Of a DNA stretch of 64,000 nt, positions 32,947 to 45,279 are shown one piece after another (positions within the stretch are counted from its first letter, which is position 1; every line of letters begins with the position of its first letter). Position numbers and translations under genes: made by a program. The DNA is from Nageia nagi (taxonomy: Eukaryota; Pinophyta). The notes beneath the pieces were generated by a model. It had not been told where the DNA came from, did no database searches, and worked only from the letters and a program-made list of their open reading frames with translations. The DNA lies in contig JBITNC010000001.1 of assembly GCA_050084985.1 (NCBI GenBank), positions 14,136,001-14,200,000 of the forward strand, given 5' to 3'.

Positions 32947-33966
32947 TCATTCTCGATGTTTTAAAGTCAGGTTGTGAGTACAATCAACTATTATTTTGGG
33001 CTTTTTTATAGGCCATAGAAGATAGAAATATATCATTAAATTATATTCTGAGTTAGGAGAACACCATAACTCAAATGCATTGATACAAACAATAACTTGA
33101 TATCCATTTACTTTGACATCCCAACTGTAATATTCGCATGTATCATAGAATGTCAAGGCCAATTTTTGTTGTATTTCTATAGGCATGGAAAAGACATTTG
33201 AATACAAAGGAGTAGGAATGTTACGAATAACTTTCATAAAAAGGTCTTTGTCATACCTACTTTTGAACCCCAGAAGATAACTTCCATTATTCCGTACTAT
33301 ACATTCTTTTGATAGTTTTTCAATAATCTCATTTCTAACCCTTATTTGATTCATCGTTGTAAGTTCAGCAATATGACAAGCTTGCTTTTGCTCCAACTTT
33401 CATTTCCAAATTGTGTGTCGCATTTGCATGCGAGAAAATCTATGAATTTACCTATAGTATTGTTGTGAAGTTCTAAGAGGAAAAGCCACAAAAGTATTTG
33501 AAAAATCATAAATCACCCTTTTATGAGGTAAATAATGTAAAATTTCATCCATCCATTCTAGGCTTTTAGTTAATTGTTTAATGTATTTCAGCCTAGCTAA
33601 AAGGAGTGAATACTCAATTAATTAGCAATTTATAACGATTCTTGGTATTCCATAGGGCCATTGTAGGCAGAAAACCATTATTTCTTGTGATATTCTTTCC
33701 ATATGGGTGAAATAGATTTGTGGATCTAAAATAATGCTTACTTTGTATCCACAAAAGGTGACTTCCTAATCATTATTTCTACCACAAAACATATGATATG
33801 TTATTTCATATTGTTCATCAATAGTCAATTGTAAATAATTTAAGAGATTAAGATCAAATCCATGTTTTAAATATGTCAATGCCAAATCACCTAGATATCT
33901 TGGTGGTGGAAATCATACTTGTGGTGGCATTATGCTACCTTCAGTAGATTCCTTTGCCAGGTTCAT
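32947..33966 (-). pseudogene. ORF2 of Tat-3: unrecognised ORF with a duplicated module
   Basis: Homologue of Tat-2 12920-13918, read on the minus strand from ATG at 33966-33964. One frame continues throughout. The part 33396-32947 is open and holds module 2 (PIEIQQKLALTFYDTCEYYS, then WDVKVNGYQVIVCINAFELW, ending LLWPIKKPKIIVD). Upstream, module 1 is readable around 33630-33840 with stops. Two stops (TGA about 12 codons after the start region and TAG in module 1) lie at the same positions as in Tat-2. Others are private. No known domain. It lies directly after integrase. Confidence 0.75.
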
Positions 33967-34072
33967 CCTTTCTATTTTTAATCATTAACACTTGACAAAT
34001 ATCAATACTTTTATTTATTTATTATTTCAATAATAAACTAAAATGAAAGAAAACTAATGTACACATTTTTTT

Positions 34073-35255
34073 TTATGTATAGAAGGGTCGAAGATGCATG
34101 ATATTTATAGGTTCACACTCTTCATTTCCTTCTAAGTCTAATAAATGATAAGTTCCTTTACCAAAATTTTTCTTAATGATATATGGTCCTAACCAATTTG
34201 GAGCAAACTTATCTCTAAGGTGTCATTCTATTCGTGAAGTTTGTTGATTTTCTTTTAAAACCAAGTCACCTATTTTGAACTCATGAATTAGATCCCTTTT
34301 ATCAAAAGCTCATTTTATCCTCTCCTGATAAACATGCATATGCTCTAGAGCATTAATACATTTTTTGTCCAACAATAATAACTTATCTAAATGATTCTAT
34401 CTTGCTTCTTCATCAAAATTTTGCTCATTTAGACTTACTCTAAGAGATGGTATTTCAAGTTCTATGGGTAGGATGGCTTCTGTTCTATATACCAAAGAGA
34501 ATGGTGTTGCCCCAATAGGAGTGCGTACACTGGTACGATAAGCCCATAAGGCTTTTGCTATTTGAATATGCCAATCTCTATGAGAATCATTTATTATTTT
34601 TGCTAAAATGTTTTAAATAGTTTTATTAGTAGCCTCTGCATGTCCATTGCCTTATGGATAATATGGAGTAGAAAAACTTTGTTTAATTTTATATTTATCA
34701 CATATTTGTTTTACATCTTTATTTTTAAAATTTTTTCCATTATCCATAATTAATTGGTTGGGTACACCAAATCTACATATAATATAATTTTCTATAAAAT
34801 TCGTGATTCGTGAACCAATGGTGGAAGTCATGGGAATAGCCTCTACCCATTTAGTAAAATATTCAGTTGCTGTAATTATGAACTTGTGTCCACCAGAAGA
34901 TGTAGGTGTAATTTGTCCTATTAGATCTAATGCCCATTTAGAGAATGGCCAAAGTGATTGTATAGGATGTAGTTCTTGAGATGGTTATGAAAATAAATGA
35001 GCATATTGTTGACATTTAAAACATTTTTTAACATATTCACAATAATCTTTTTCCATAGTTGGCCAATAATACCTCATTTGTATTAATCATTTTACAATTG
35101 CAACACCATTAAAATGTCCTCCACATGTTCCATCATGGGCGGAGGATATAGCCTTTTTAACATCATTCCATTCAAGACATCTGAGTAAAATACCATTAAA
35201 ATTTCATCGATGCAAGATATCCCCTATCAAACAATATTTAGTTGCTTTAATTTTA
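34073..35255 (-). pseudogene. Tat-3 integrase (few breaks)
   Basis: Reading leftward: zinc-binding region with HDGTCGGHFNG and KCFKCQQYA (about 35020-35150), core motifs LDLIGQITP (first Asp, about 34905-34930), LIMDNGKNFKNKD (second Asp, about 34720-34755) and HAEATNK (catalytic Glu, about 34635-34655). Then LWAYRTSVRTPIGATPF near 34500-34550. The C-terminus FAPNWLGPYIIKKNFGKGT is followed by EPINIMHLRPFYT and stop at 34075-34073. There is no chromodomain. Stops interrupt at several places, many at former Gln or Trp codons. All three DDE residues are still readable. Confidence 0.85.
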
Positions 35256-35263
35256 AAAGCTCA

Positions 35264-35932
35264 TCATGATGATTTATTAATGTTTGTAGTAAGAGTTCCA
35301 AATTTTAAAAAATCTATCAATTCTTTGTACCAATTATCTTTATCGATTATGTCAATATTTAATATGCTTTTTTCTTCATCTTCCTGTTGTAATGATGATT
35401 GAGATAATTGAATTATTTCCACTTGAATAGAGGATTTTTTAGAATCTTTCAGGATAAGAGATCTAATATAAGCCATAGCATTTGCAAATCTATTAGATGA
35501 TCTTGGTGCTACTTCTATACTAAATTGGTCAAAAAAATTTAATAATTTCTCAACTAACGCTTTATACTTTTGAAGTAAAGGCTCTTTACATTGATAAATT
35601 CCTTTCAGTTGATTGATGATGAGTAAATAATCTCCAATAATCTTAATTATTTTAAATTTTAATTTAATAGCAGTTCTTAATGCTAATATCAAAGCTTTGT
35701 ATTCTGCATTATTATTAGTACAAGGAAATTTTAGTTTAAATGAATATGGTATAGGGATACCTTGCGGTGTTATAAATACAGCACCTGCTCCACCACCTTG
35801 TTCACATCGAGAACCATCAAAGTGTATTTTCATATCCCAATCATCTTCAAGTTCTATAGGTATTTCAATTTCATCTAATTGAAACACTCCATCATTGGGT
35901 AATTCAATGATAAGGGGTTTATTATCTTGCAA
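35264..35932 (-). pseudogene. Tat-3 second (archaeal-type) RNase H
   Basis: A frame of 222 codons covers the whole domain. WDMKIHFDGSRCEQGGGAGA holds the first Asp, NNNAEYKALILALRTAIKL the Glu, and KIIGDYLLIINQLKG the second Asp; SNRFANAMAYI would carry the last one but has Asn or Met instead of Asp. This domain before integrase is diagnostic of Tat elements. It removes RNA from RNA-DNA hybrids during reverse transcription and is thought to complement the first RNase H. Confidence 0.85.
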
Positions 35933-36480
35933 TGGAGCATCAGCGAGATAGTCAGCAATTACTTATCCTTTTATTGACTTTTGTCCAATAAAATGTAAAT
36001 CAAATTTAGTTAAGTGCATTATCCACTTTACGGTCCTTGAATTTTGATATGTTTTATTCATCATATATTTCAATGGATCCATTTTAGAGATGACATATGT
36101 TGTATGATTAAGCATATAATGTCAAAGTTTTTTAGTAGCAAAAATGACAACAAGACAATTTTTCCAAATATATATACTTAATCTCGTAGCTCACTAGGGT
36201 TCTACTCAGATAATATATAGCTTGCTCTTTATCGTGTTCATTCTTTTGAGCAAGCATTGTTCCTAAAGCATTTTCAGTAGCAGAGATATATAACAAAAAG
36301 GGTACATATTTTCTTGGTGGACTTAAGATAGGAGGCGATAATAAATACCTTTTAATTTCATCGAATGCATCTTGTTGCTCATTGCCCCAATAATATTCTA
36401 CTCCCTTTTTTAATAATTTTGTAAATGGTTTACATTTATCAGAAAGTTGAGCTATAAACCTTCTAATGGATTGTAATTTA
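35933..36480 (-). pseudogene. Tat-3 first RNase H domain (broken)
   Basis: Translation on the minus strand gives KYVPFLLYISATENALGTML, then NEHDKEQAIYYLSRTLVSYE, MLNHTTYVISKMDPLKYMM and KWIMHLTKFDLHFIGQKSIK, in family order. The region links RT to the second RNase H. Stops are scattered through it. Confidence 0.78.
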
Positions 36481-37290
36481 CCCTATAAACTTTGTAATTA
36501 TTTTAGATTTGCAGGAGGTGGCATGTCTACTACTACCTTCACTTTACTAGGATCTATTTCAATTCCTCGTCGAGACACAATAAATCCTAATAATTTTCCT
36601 GAAGTTACACCAAAAACACATTTTTTTGGATTTAATCTTACTTTATGTTCTAATAATCTATCTAAGACTTTAATTAGATCTTTTCCATGATCTACTTGAT
36701 ATTTAGATCTAACCAATAAATCATCGACATAATCTTCTACTATGCCGTGCATATAATCATGGAATATATAAGTCATAGCTCTTTGATAAGTTGCCCTGGC
36801 ATTTTTCAATCCAAAAGGCATAACTTTATAACAAAAAGTACCCCAAGGAGTTATAAAAGCCATTTTATGTTGATCTTTAGTAGCTATTTTTATTTGATTA
36901 TAACTAGAAAACCCGTCCATTAACGATAACATATCATGTCCTGCTATCGAGTCTACCAAATTATCAATGCTAGGTAGAGGGAAATCATATTTAGGACAAG
37001 CTTTGTTAAGATAATGAAAATCTATGCATATTCTTATTTTTCCACTTGGTTTTTTCATAGGTACCATATTATATATCCAATCTGAGTAATCTATAGGTTG
37101 TATAAATTTAGCTTCTAATAATTTTTGGAGTTCTTCTTTTACCATTAATGCTATAGTAGGATGCATTTTACGTAATTTTTGTTTAACAGGTTTAGCATTA
37201 GGCTTTAATGTTAAATTATGTACTACTAATTTAGGATCTATTCCAAGCATGTCCACATATGACCATGCAGACACCTTTTCTCATTCTTTT
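36481..37290 (-). pseudogene. Tat-3 reverse transcriptase
   Basis: A 258-codon open frame (37274-36498) spans nearly the whole polymerase. Visible blocks: MVPMKKPSGKIRICIDFHYL, KACPKYDFPLPSIDNLVDSI, LSLMDGFSSYNQIKIA, MPFGLKNARATYQRAM, the active site YVDDLLVRSK (about 36703-36732) and KKCVFGVTSGKLLGFIVS. The key Asp residues (LMDGFS and YVDD) are intact. It sits in a longer gag-pol frame, so the apparent Met start is only an internal codon. Confidence 0.9.
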
Positions 37291-38430
37291 AATAAGGTTA
37301 TAATTTCTTCTTATTCATTTTTCGTGAGGTTTTCTCCTAATTGAATAATTTTAGGCTTTTCAGGATCATTACTAATATTTATTTCTAAGACTTTTCAGTA
37401 AGCATATGCAACCCGTCTTCTAATTGATTTGGTACTGGTATCCAGCCATCATCATTAACACTATATTTTTCATCGTATTCTTGAGTTTGTTCATTCGTGT
37501 ATACTTGATTTTCATAGGAACCCAATATGTGATCTACATTTTTGAATTCATGTACCAAAGGATTAGATGATATAAGAGAGAAATCAGCAATTATTTCATC
37601 TGTAGAAGTATTAGCTATTATTTTGATTAAATTTTGATTTTCGTTAACTTCATCTATTCGTTCATTATTTTGATCTTCAATATCATTTTCTTTTATTGTA
37701 ACCATATTTACCGATGGTATATCTAAAATGATTGAGGATTCAACATTTTTATTTATTTTTTTCTATATATGTCTTGGTAAACACGAATGATTCCTTAGTG
37801 GCTCAATAAAGAGCGTTTCGACATCTTCTAAGGCATCCATTTCACTTAATCATTCTTCTCTTATATCAATAATTTCTTGTACTATGGATTCTTTCTCTAA
37901 GATTTCTTCATTATAATCCAAATTCTCTTCTCCTAAATTTTTAATTTAGCAAGATTTTCACATTTATTTTGATAACCTAATCCACTTTTATCTATGGGAT
38001 ATTGGTATTATAATTCAATTATCTCTCATGGACCTTGTTCGTATCGACCCAATCCTCGTCCTTGCCAATTACATTTGTTAAAATAGTTTAATACAAATGT
38101 TCTTGAACATGGTAATAAATATTTCATGTCATTATTGAAATTTCCTTCATATGTTTGATTGGGTATTGTTGACACAGGATCCCCTATCCCCGCATAAATG
38201 AACATTGTCTGATTAGGTACTTCTCCTAAAGGCACTATTTGTCCAATCACACTAGGTGATTCAGATAATCTTCCAATTTCTTATGATGAAGGTATACTAA
38301 ATACCACATAATCTACATCATATTATCCCATCCCTAAATCCCTTAATTTAACTTTTATTGGATATACACTGGATGAGTCATTATTAGATGTAGTATTTAC
38401 TTGTTTTGATGAAGAAGCTCCATATTTTTT
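37291..38430 (-). pseudogene. Tat-3 protease-RT linker
   Basis: An acidic, Asn-rich stretch without known domain. Open pieces are 37705-37385 and 38250-38026; the latter has FNDMK and a G-rich end (NWQGRGLGRYEQGP) of the G-patch-like kind often found between protease and RT in plant gypsy elements. Unlike Tat-1, there is no 2-kb interruption here. Confidence 0.55.
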
Positions 38431-38432
38431 GT

Positions 38433-39200
38433 CTAAAGTTTTAGCAACTTTTTTCCATCTTTATCTTGTATAACTATATCACCTTTTCCTTTTATGACTT
38501 TAGATTGATTTGTACTTTTATTCATCAATATAGTTGATAAATTAGGAGATGGTAAGGTCACTTTATTTGGATCAAAAATTAAATTACAATGTGAGTAAGG
38601 ATCTGGATCTTTAAACACACAATGAACTTTATCTTTATAAATGTATTTTAAACATCCATAATAAGTTGATGGAACACATTGCATTTATCTAATCCATGGA
38701 TGTCCTAAAATAACATTGTATTGTATAATATTTCCTTCAATTATATGTAATAACGTTTGAACGGTTTTAGCCCCTACTGTAATCGATAGCACTATTGATC
38801 CCAAAGTTGAACACACTACATCATTAAATGCCCTAATTTGTAAAGAAGGAGCTAAAATAAGCAAATCTGATAAATTCAAATTTTTTTATGCAACATCTGA
38901 AATTATATTTATAGTTGAACCTTCATCTATCAGAATTCTTTTAAATAATTTCCCATCTACTTTACCTATTATATGTAAAGGTGGATCAAGTCTGCCTAGT
39001 CCATCATTATTTAATTTTTCTTGTTCGTAGAAGGTGATGCTAGGTTGTTGAGATATCCTCAAATTTTCAAATATTGAAATAAAATTATCGAGGTTACTAA
39101 TATCCACTTGAATTTCTTGTAGAATTTGATTCATAGCCTCCCTATAACTCTCAGAATATTGTAATAATTCAAATAAGGTCATTTTAACTGGAGACATTTT
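38433..39200 (-). pseudogene. Tat-3 aspartic protease
   Basis: Three adjacent open pieces cover it: 39197-38886, 38879-38685 and 38684-38433. The active-site loop RILIDEGSTINIISDVA is at about 38890-38945. LQIRAFNDVVCSTLGSIVL and NIIQYNVILGHPWIR follow, then a YYGCLKYIYKDKVHCVFKDP tail. The breaks between pieces are single stops (Q or similar codons to stop). It would process the polyprotein. Catalytic Asp retained. Confidence 0.82.
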
Positions 39201-39209
39201 TAATTATCG

Positions 39210-41993
39210 TTGAAGAGCACCTTTTATAAAAACTTTAGGTTGTTGCAGAGGAGGTATAGGTTGTATATTAATTGGGTTTGATATCGATTGATTTTTTCAT
39301 AGATTATCTTGTTTATTCTGATATTGTTGTGCTCTTGTAGCTATACCAATCATATGTATTTAATCATCTATAGTCCCTATAAATGGCATATCCTTATTAT
39401 TCCATGTATAGTTCATTTGGTTTGGGATGGTTGCTACATTGTTAGCTTGATGTGAAGGTAAGGGGTTTTGATATATCCCTAAAATTTGATTCGAAGGCAC
39501 AACAGGATTATCCACATCTATTTTTCGACTATCTATCAAGTCTTGAATTTTATGTTGTAAAGTTCAACATCTATTTGTATTATGTCCTTTTTGCCTATGA
39601 TAAGCACAAAATTCATTTTCCTTATACCATTTGCTTCCCTTAGCATTAGGATTTTTAGGTTTTATATTAGGTAATCTAATCATACCATTATCACATAATT
39701 TTTTAAGTATTTCAGCTAATGGTTCTGCTAATGGGGTAAAATTTCTTTTAGGCTTAGGTTCAACATTTTCTTCAATTTTTGAAGCTTGACTAGAATCCTT
39801 TGTCATAGCTATTTGTTTGTTTTGTGGTTGTTTAGTATTGTTCTCATATTGATTACCCTTTTTGTATTCTTTTTTCTTAAGCTTTAGTTCTCCATCTTGA
39901 ATTTTAACTCTTTCTATAACTACTGCCTGAGCAATAGCTTCTTTAAAAGTTCTATATCGTTGAATTTGGAGAACGCTAGCTATTGGTCTTAAACAACTTT
40001 GACTAAATAATTTAACCAATTCCTCTTGTGGTATTGTATAAGGCATACTAGTGAGTATAGCCTACCATCTTGAGATGTAATCTTGTATAGTTTCATCAGG
40101 AAATTATTGCAATCTCGTAAGATCAGTAATTGAAGATTTTTCTTTAATATTGATTCTGAAATGTTCAAGAAATTGATTAGCCAATTGTTCGAATGTATAT
40201 AAACTATGCATGGGTAAACTAATATACCAATCTAAAGCTTGTCCTACGAGTGTCATAGGAAATATACGTAACATTAATGAGTCATCATTGGCTATCTGAT
40301 AACTAGAAAATGTAAATTTTCTCAAATGTTCTTTGGGATCCTCTTTTCCTTTGAATGGTTCTATCTTAGGAAATTCAAACCTATATGGTAGTTTCTTTTT
40401 TGGAACACTTGGATGAATAGGTTCATTGCAAATATTCTTGTAATTTAACTTTTGAAGTCCTTGAACATTCATTTCTTGATTTATAAAATCCTTCATAAAG
40501 TCTTCTAATTCTTTATCGGTTCTATGACCTTGAGTGTGCCTATGATATCTTCGAGTATTAAGATCCTTTTTCAAAATTGATCTTGAAATGTAAGACTCAT
40601 AGTTAGAAGGAAACTCTGGTGGTGGTGGAGGCAATATTTTAAGAGGTGAATGTCGTTGTGGAATAGGGATTTTAGGAGGTATTTGAGATATCCCTTTTCC
40701 ATGTAGATCTTTTCCTTTGTAATTAGGTTGTCTTGTTTGATTTTGGGTTTGTTCAACCCAACTTTTAATAGAATCTTGCTTTTGTTTATCATATAATTTT
40801 TGAAGTTCTAGTTCCTTATCCATTTCCTTTTGTAATAAAATGGTTGTCTCTCTATCCATTGCTTCTTGTATGTCTAAGTAAGGATCTCGATATCTTTGTA
40901 TTTGACTTCCTTTAGGAGTTTCCAGTTTCAAATTCCTTATTTTTTGATATTCATCCCACTGTCTTTGTTTTTCTTTCTCCATATGTATATATTTTTCCCT
41001 ATTTATTTTTTCATTCTCTAATTCTTTAAGTTGTAATTCCTATAAACGAAGTTGAATCTCATGCTCTTTATGAAGTCTTTTCTTTTCTTATTCTAGGGAC
41101 TCGTTTCTTTCTTTCTTTGCTTGTTCTTGTTCTATACATTTTCTTTTATCTCTAAGAAGTTTATTTTCCATTTCTTTTAATTTATTCTCTTGTTCTTGAA
41201 TTTTAATGAATTCGTCAACTTCCTTTAGAAGATATTGCATCTTTGCGGCCTTTTTAATATCATTAGCATGTATTTTCATGAATTTTTGATCGGCTTTTGT
41301 TTTACGTAATTATTGTTCTTCTAGTTCTTCATAGCAAGGTATCTCCTCTATTTTATATTTAGATGTCTTTTTATGTAATCCTCCCTTTGAAGAATAAGAT
41401 TTCTCCATTTGTTTCATTGAAGGAGCTCTTTGAGATAAATTACTCATAGGTATGGATACTTCATTTTTTCCTAATTCAAGAGATTTATGAGAAAAAGGAA
41501 CTCCCTCCTTTCGGATTAAAGAGCTAACCTTTCGACCATCTGATAATTGATGAATGACTCTTTCATATTTAACTTTATATGGCTCAGTCTCTGGTACCGC
41601 TATGGTTTCAGCCCAAGATTTAGCCTCATCAATTTCTAAGTTATTAAGCCTTTGGTCTAGTTTTTCTACATCTCCTGGTAAACTAGAAGACATCTTAGGA
41701 ATATCCCTAAGATTAGCTAGATGATGTCAAATTTCAATTAAATCTTCTTCTAACACTTGCATTCTAGTCTTGGTAATAGGTTCTTCTATACTTTGTCTTT
41801 GCAATCTATTTTGATCATAACCATAATCCCAATCTTTACTTTCATAAAGAACTACCCATGGATCTGATTCATTTAAAGGAGGTGGCCTCCTAACCAAATA
41901 CTCTATCAAATCCATATTGTCTGTACCTATTTCTTGTATTTCAAATGGGTGTTTTCACATTTTCTTAGCGGTTATACTTCTAGTTTGAACCAT
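39210..41993 (-). pseudogene. Tat-3 gag (large, coiled coil, broken)
   Basis: Starts at ATG 41993-41991 (MVQTRSITAKKM, then a stop). About 900 codons in all. Order: basic start, acidic and Arg-rich N-terminal part, a long Glu/Lys/Gln coiled coil (about 41280-40900), Pro-rich linker (PPKIPIPQRHSPLKILPPPP), capsid region (about 40400-39950, with YRFEFPKIEPFKGKEDPKEH and LMLRIFPMTLVGQALDWY) and a nucleocapsid motif CAYHRQKGHNTNRC at about 39565-39610. The spacing C-x3-H-x4-H-x4-C is typical of Tat gag. The open part 40982-40104 is the longest frame in the window. Confidence 0.87.
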
Positions 41994-43792
41994 TTTTAGA
42001 TATCATAAACAAGCATCGTAAACAAAAAACTCTATTTTTATCTTTTAGATTATATTTTTGAGAAAATAATTCAATGCACAAACAGCCTATATGCAAACCT
42101 ACTTTTAACGATGTGATTATCTTCTTTAACTTTTTCACATATTTTTAATATCTGAATTAAATGAATGATATGGGTTGTTTATTTTTAATCTTTTTAATTT
42201 TCCTAGTTTGTTTTGACTAGTCAAGTGTTAAACAAGGTAGGTTGGGTAATTCTAATGTTTGCAAGTTTCTATGGCTTTTGGCTTGGTTCTAGATGAGTCT
42301 CCTTTTTTGACTCCTACCTAAAGGAAAGTTACCTTGGTCATCACCTCCAAGTGTAACTGGCTCTATGGCTTCAAGTGTGTTATGTCGGTGGTTACAAAGA
42401 AGTAAGAATTAACGGTTGGTAGTGACATCCAACTCGTTAACATTCAATTATTCCTTTAAGGCCTTATGAAATGCATTGAAACAAGTAAAATACATTTATG
42501 CATACTACCCTCCCAAACATTCATGTCCATTTACTTATTTTATCATAATGTGATATAATCAAAAAGTTTATTTTAAGTGAGTCTTGACTTTAATAAACCC
42601 CATTATTCTTTTTTATTATAATGTGATTCATTATCCAACCTCTTAATGATGTTCATTAACCCCTTCCAGCTGTGGAAGTATTATGTGTAATAAATTCCCT
42701 CTTCTTACTAGTCACATATCTCTTTGACCTCCAATGGAGTGGTAAGAGCATACTTGGTAAGAAGTCGTTAAGTGTAGATAGATTAGTTAAGTGAGGTTCA
42801 ATTACTCCTCCAAGAGTCGCATATCCCTTTGACCTCCAATGGAGTGGTAAGGGTAGACATCTTTAAGAGTGTTAATGTGAAGTATATTTCCAAATAAGAT
42901 GTGAATAAATTTTACCTCTTTCACTTAACTTATTTCTGATCACTTAAGATCACTTGAAGCACAAAAGTGAGAGCATACTTTTTTAAGTGAAAGTACTTAA
43001 TGTATTCGAATCCCTCCAATTCATTAACCTTTTAATATGATTTATACTACCCAAAACCCGATTCATTTACCTTAGGTTTATTCCAAATTAAGTGTAATTC
43101 ATTTACTCCTTCCAATAGTGGAAGTGTTAAGTGTAGTAAATTACTCCCTCTTACTAATCACATATCCCTTCGACCTCCATTGGAGTGGTAAGGGTAGACT
43201 TGGTAAGAGGTCATTATGTGTGATAAATTAACCAAATTAAAATTAGTGTGAAAAAAGAGACATTTAATTATTCCTTCTTATCAAGTCTATTCTGGTCACC
43301 TTAGATCGCATAAAGTGCAAAGGGAGAGCATAAGTAGGCAAGATAAGAAGTATTAATGTGTACGTATCCTTAACCCAAAAGAATAAAAACAAATAACATT
43401 ATTCATAACATACATTGAATAAAAATGCATTTAAAGTTTTACTACCCATTTTCTACATGCACTCTGAGCAAAGAGATCACACAAAATTTTACCAACTGTC
43501 ATTTTAAATGCCTACCTACATTTACTATATTTACATCAGATTGGAAAACATACCAGTTTTACAGATATCATTGATAATTTTACAACGATCATTGGTGATT
43601 TTACAGAGATCATTGGTGATTTTGCTACGATTGTCGATGATCCTAAAAACACCAAAAAACAAAAATAAAACAACAGATCAAATAGATTAAGTTAGTTTTT
43701 GATTCCACAGGATGCAAATAGATTTAAAAATATAATCAAAACAATATATAATTGATCTTATTTTTTGCTTCAATTCTCTAAATGCATGCAAG
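41994..43792 (-). other. Tat-3 5' leader
   Basis: 1.8 kb of non-coding DNA from primer site to gag, aligning with the Tat-2 leader. GACCTCCAATGGAGTGGTAA (plus strand) occurs near 42727, 42828 and 43169. A signature-motif cluster (GATCATTGGTGATTTT repeated with ACGATTGTCGATGATCC) is at about 43560-43640, just inside the primer site as in Tat-2. Confidence 0.7.
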
Positions 43793-43809
43793 GGGCCCTC
43801 CTAGCGCCA
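43793..43809 (-). other. Tat-3 primer binding site
   Basis: The plus strand GGGCCCTCCTAGCGCCA is TGGCGCTAGGAGGGCCC on the element strand, three bases inside the 5' LTR. It matches the Tat-2 site except for a three-base gap. Confidence 0.78.
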
Positions 43810-43812
43810 GAT

Positions 43813-44927
43813 TATGTATATTGAATTGTGCACCTAAAATGCAATTTAGCCAAATAAATCATTCAACATAATAAATCAGAACACATTCAATATTACACAT
43901 CAATAATAATGTAGATATTATCTCCAGAAAAGATTTTGATGAAATTTAATACAATAAGAGATTGTTATCGATCTGTATGAATCGGTATCGATTGATTATC
44001 GATTGACAATGATCATTGAATCGGTAATGATCTACATATGGATCAATAACGATCAATGGTCTCTCACTATTATTGTGCTTGTTGTAAACTTTCAACTTTT
44101 GTCATCAATCTGAGAAATCATCGTCGATCAATCTACAAATCATCGATGATTTATGGCATTATAGTGAACTTTTTGCAAAATTTTGAAATGTTCATATCTC
44201 TTCCTATTTGTTCTCCTTCATGCTTGCTTCTATCATTCTTTTCCTATATTGACCCTACACATAGAAAACAAAAAAAATATCAAAGCATACCTACTAATAC
44301 ATATGCATCAGAAGTAAATAACGTAAAATTAAAATATACTTGACAGTAGATTTGCCATTGATCAAACCTCAAATCTTTGCTTACAAACTTCTGGTTTAAT
44401 TTCTACAAAGCTTCGCTATATTAAATTTGGGTCCCATTGTTCACATACAGAGTTGGTATTTATAAGCTCAAAAGTTTGTTATTAATTTGTTTTGCCATCA
44501 TAAGATTCTAGGTAACCTTCCGTGTGAAATCTTGAGGTGTTATTATCTCAAACCCACATCCATAATTCTAAATTGTGTGTACTAGGCTATTCTGGGCTTA
44601 GATTTGTCTATTTTTGAATTATTCAGGGATCATCAATGATCCTAGAGGATCATTAATGATCATGATAGATCGTCAATGATTGTTTAGTAAATTTTATACT
44701 AATATTGGAATGATCACCCAATGGTCATTTCTTAATGAAAAGGGGTCGTATGACCACTCGTTTTACATCTACTTGAAAAGATCTATCCAATAATATAGTT
44801 TTAAAGCTTATTTAAGGCTTGTATAAGGAGTTATAATCATTTTAATGTGATATATGTTAGAAAGATACTTATTTTATTTATTTATATGTTGTTAAACTAA
44901 ATGTAGGGTTTATTTTGAGTGTCTACA
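43813..44927 (-). repeat. Tat-3 5' LTR
   Basis: The plus strand begins TATGTATATTG (TG end changed to TA) and ends GTGTCTACA, followed by target duplication AAAGG. TATA box on the minus strand at 44457-44464. GATC-type signature clusters are at about 43965-44150 and 44625-44690. Confidence 0.95.
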
Positions 44928-44932
44928 AAAGG

Positions 44933-45252
44933 AAATAACAAAACATGCATTGATAAGTAGAACATGAAATAACAATAATAAGTATATAAGGATAGGATTT
45001 TATTCAATAGTAACAAAATCATAGGCTACTTCAAGGGGGCTACCTCCTTACAACTCCAAAAGTAAAAAGTAATGTTCAATATGCCTTTCTCCACACACTT
45101 CTACCTATTTATAATTTACTAACACTCCCTAATAGTCATGCAAAATTAGGCCCCACCCTTACAATCACAATATTATGATTTATAATATAGGTCAATAATT
45201 TAATTAAAATGCTAATACTAACACTAAAATGTTAGGATGTGGGATCCTAACA
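44933..45252 (-). repeat. Chromo-1 3' LTR, right piece
   Basis: Continues the LTR begun at 25935. AAATAACAAAACATGCATTG aligns with AAATAATAGAACATGCATTG at about 50490. Ends GGGATCCTAACA. Together the two pieces give 409 bp, against 411 for the intact copy. Confidence 0.92.
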
Positions 45253-45265
45253 TGCCATCCCTCTT
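45253..45265 (-). other. Chromo-1 polypurine tract
   Basis: TGCCATCCCTCTT on the plus strand gives AAGAGGGATGGCA on the element strand, touching the 3' LTR. Confidence 0.75.
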
Positions 45266-45279
45266 GGGATGAAGCTTTT

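Larger units (their letters stand above)
26024..44927 (-). mobile_element. Tat-3: full-length Tat retrotransposon inside the Chromo-1 LTR
   Basis: A perfect target duplication AAAGG (26019-26023 and 44928-44932) flanks LTRs of about 1.1 kb. Reading on the minus strand: 5' LTR, primer site, 1.8-kb leader, gag, protease, RT, RNase H, second RNase H, integrase, ORF2, conserved non-coding block, a plant-mobile-domain ORF on the opposite strand, 3' UTR, polypurine tract, 3' LTR. At 18.9 kb it is long even for Ogre-like elements. All domains are present but carry stops. It shares plan and sequence with Tat-2, though the LTRs are only partly alike. Confidence 0.96.
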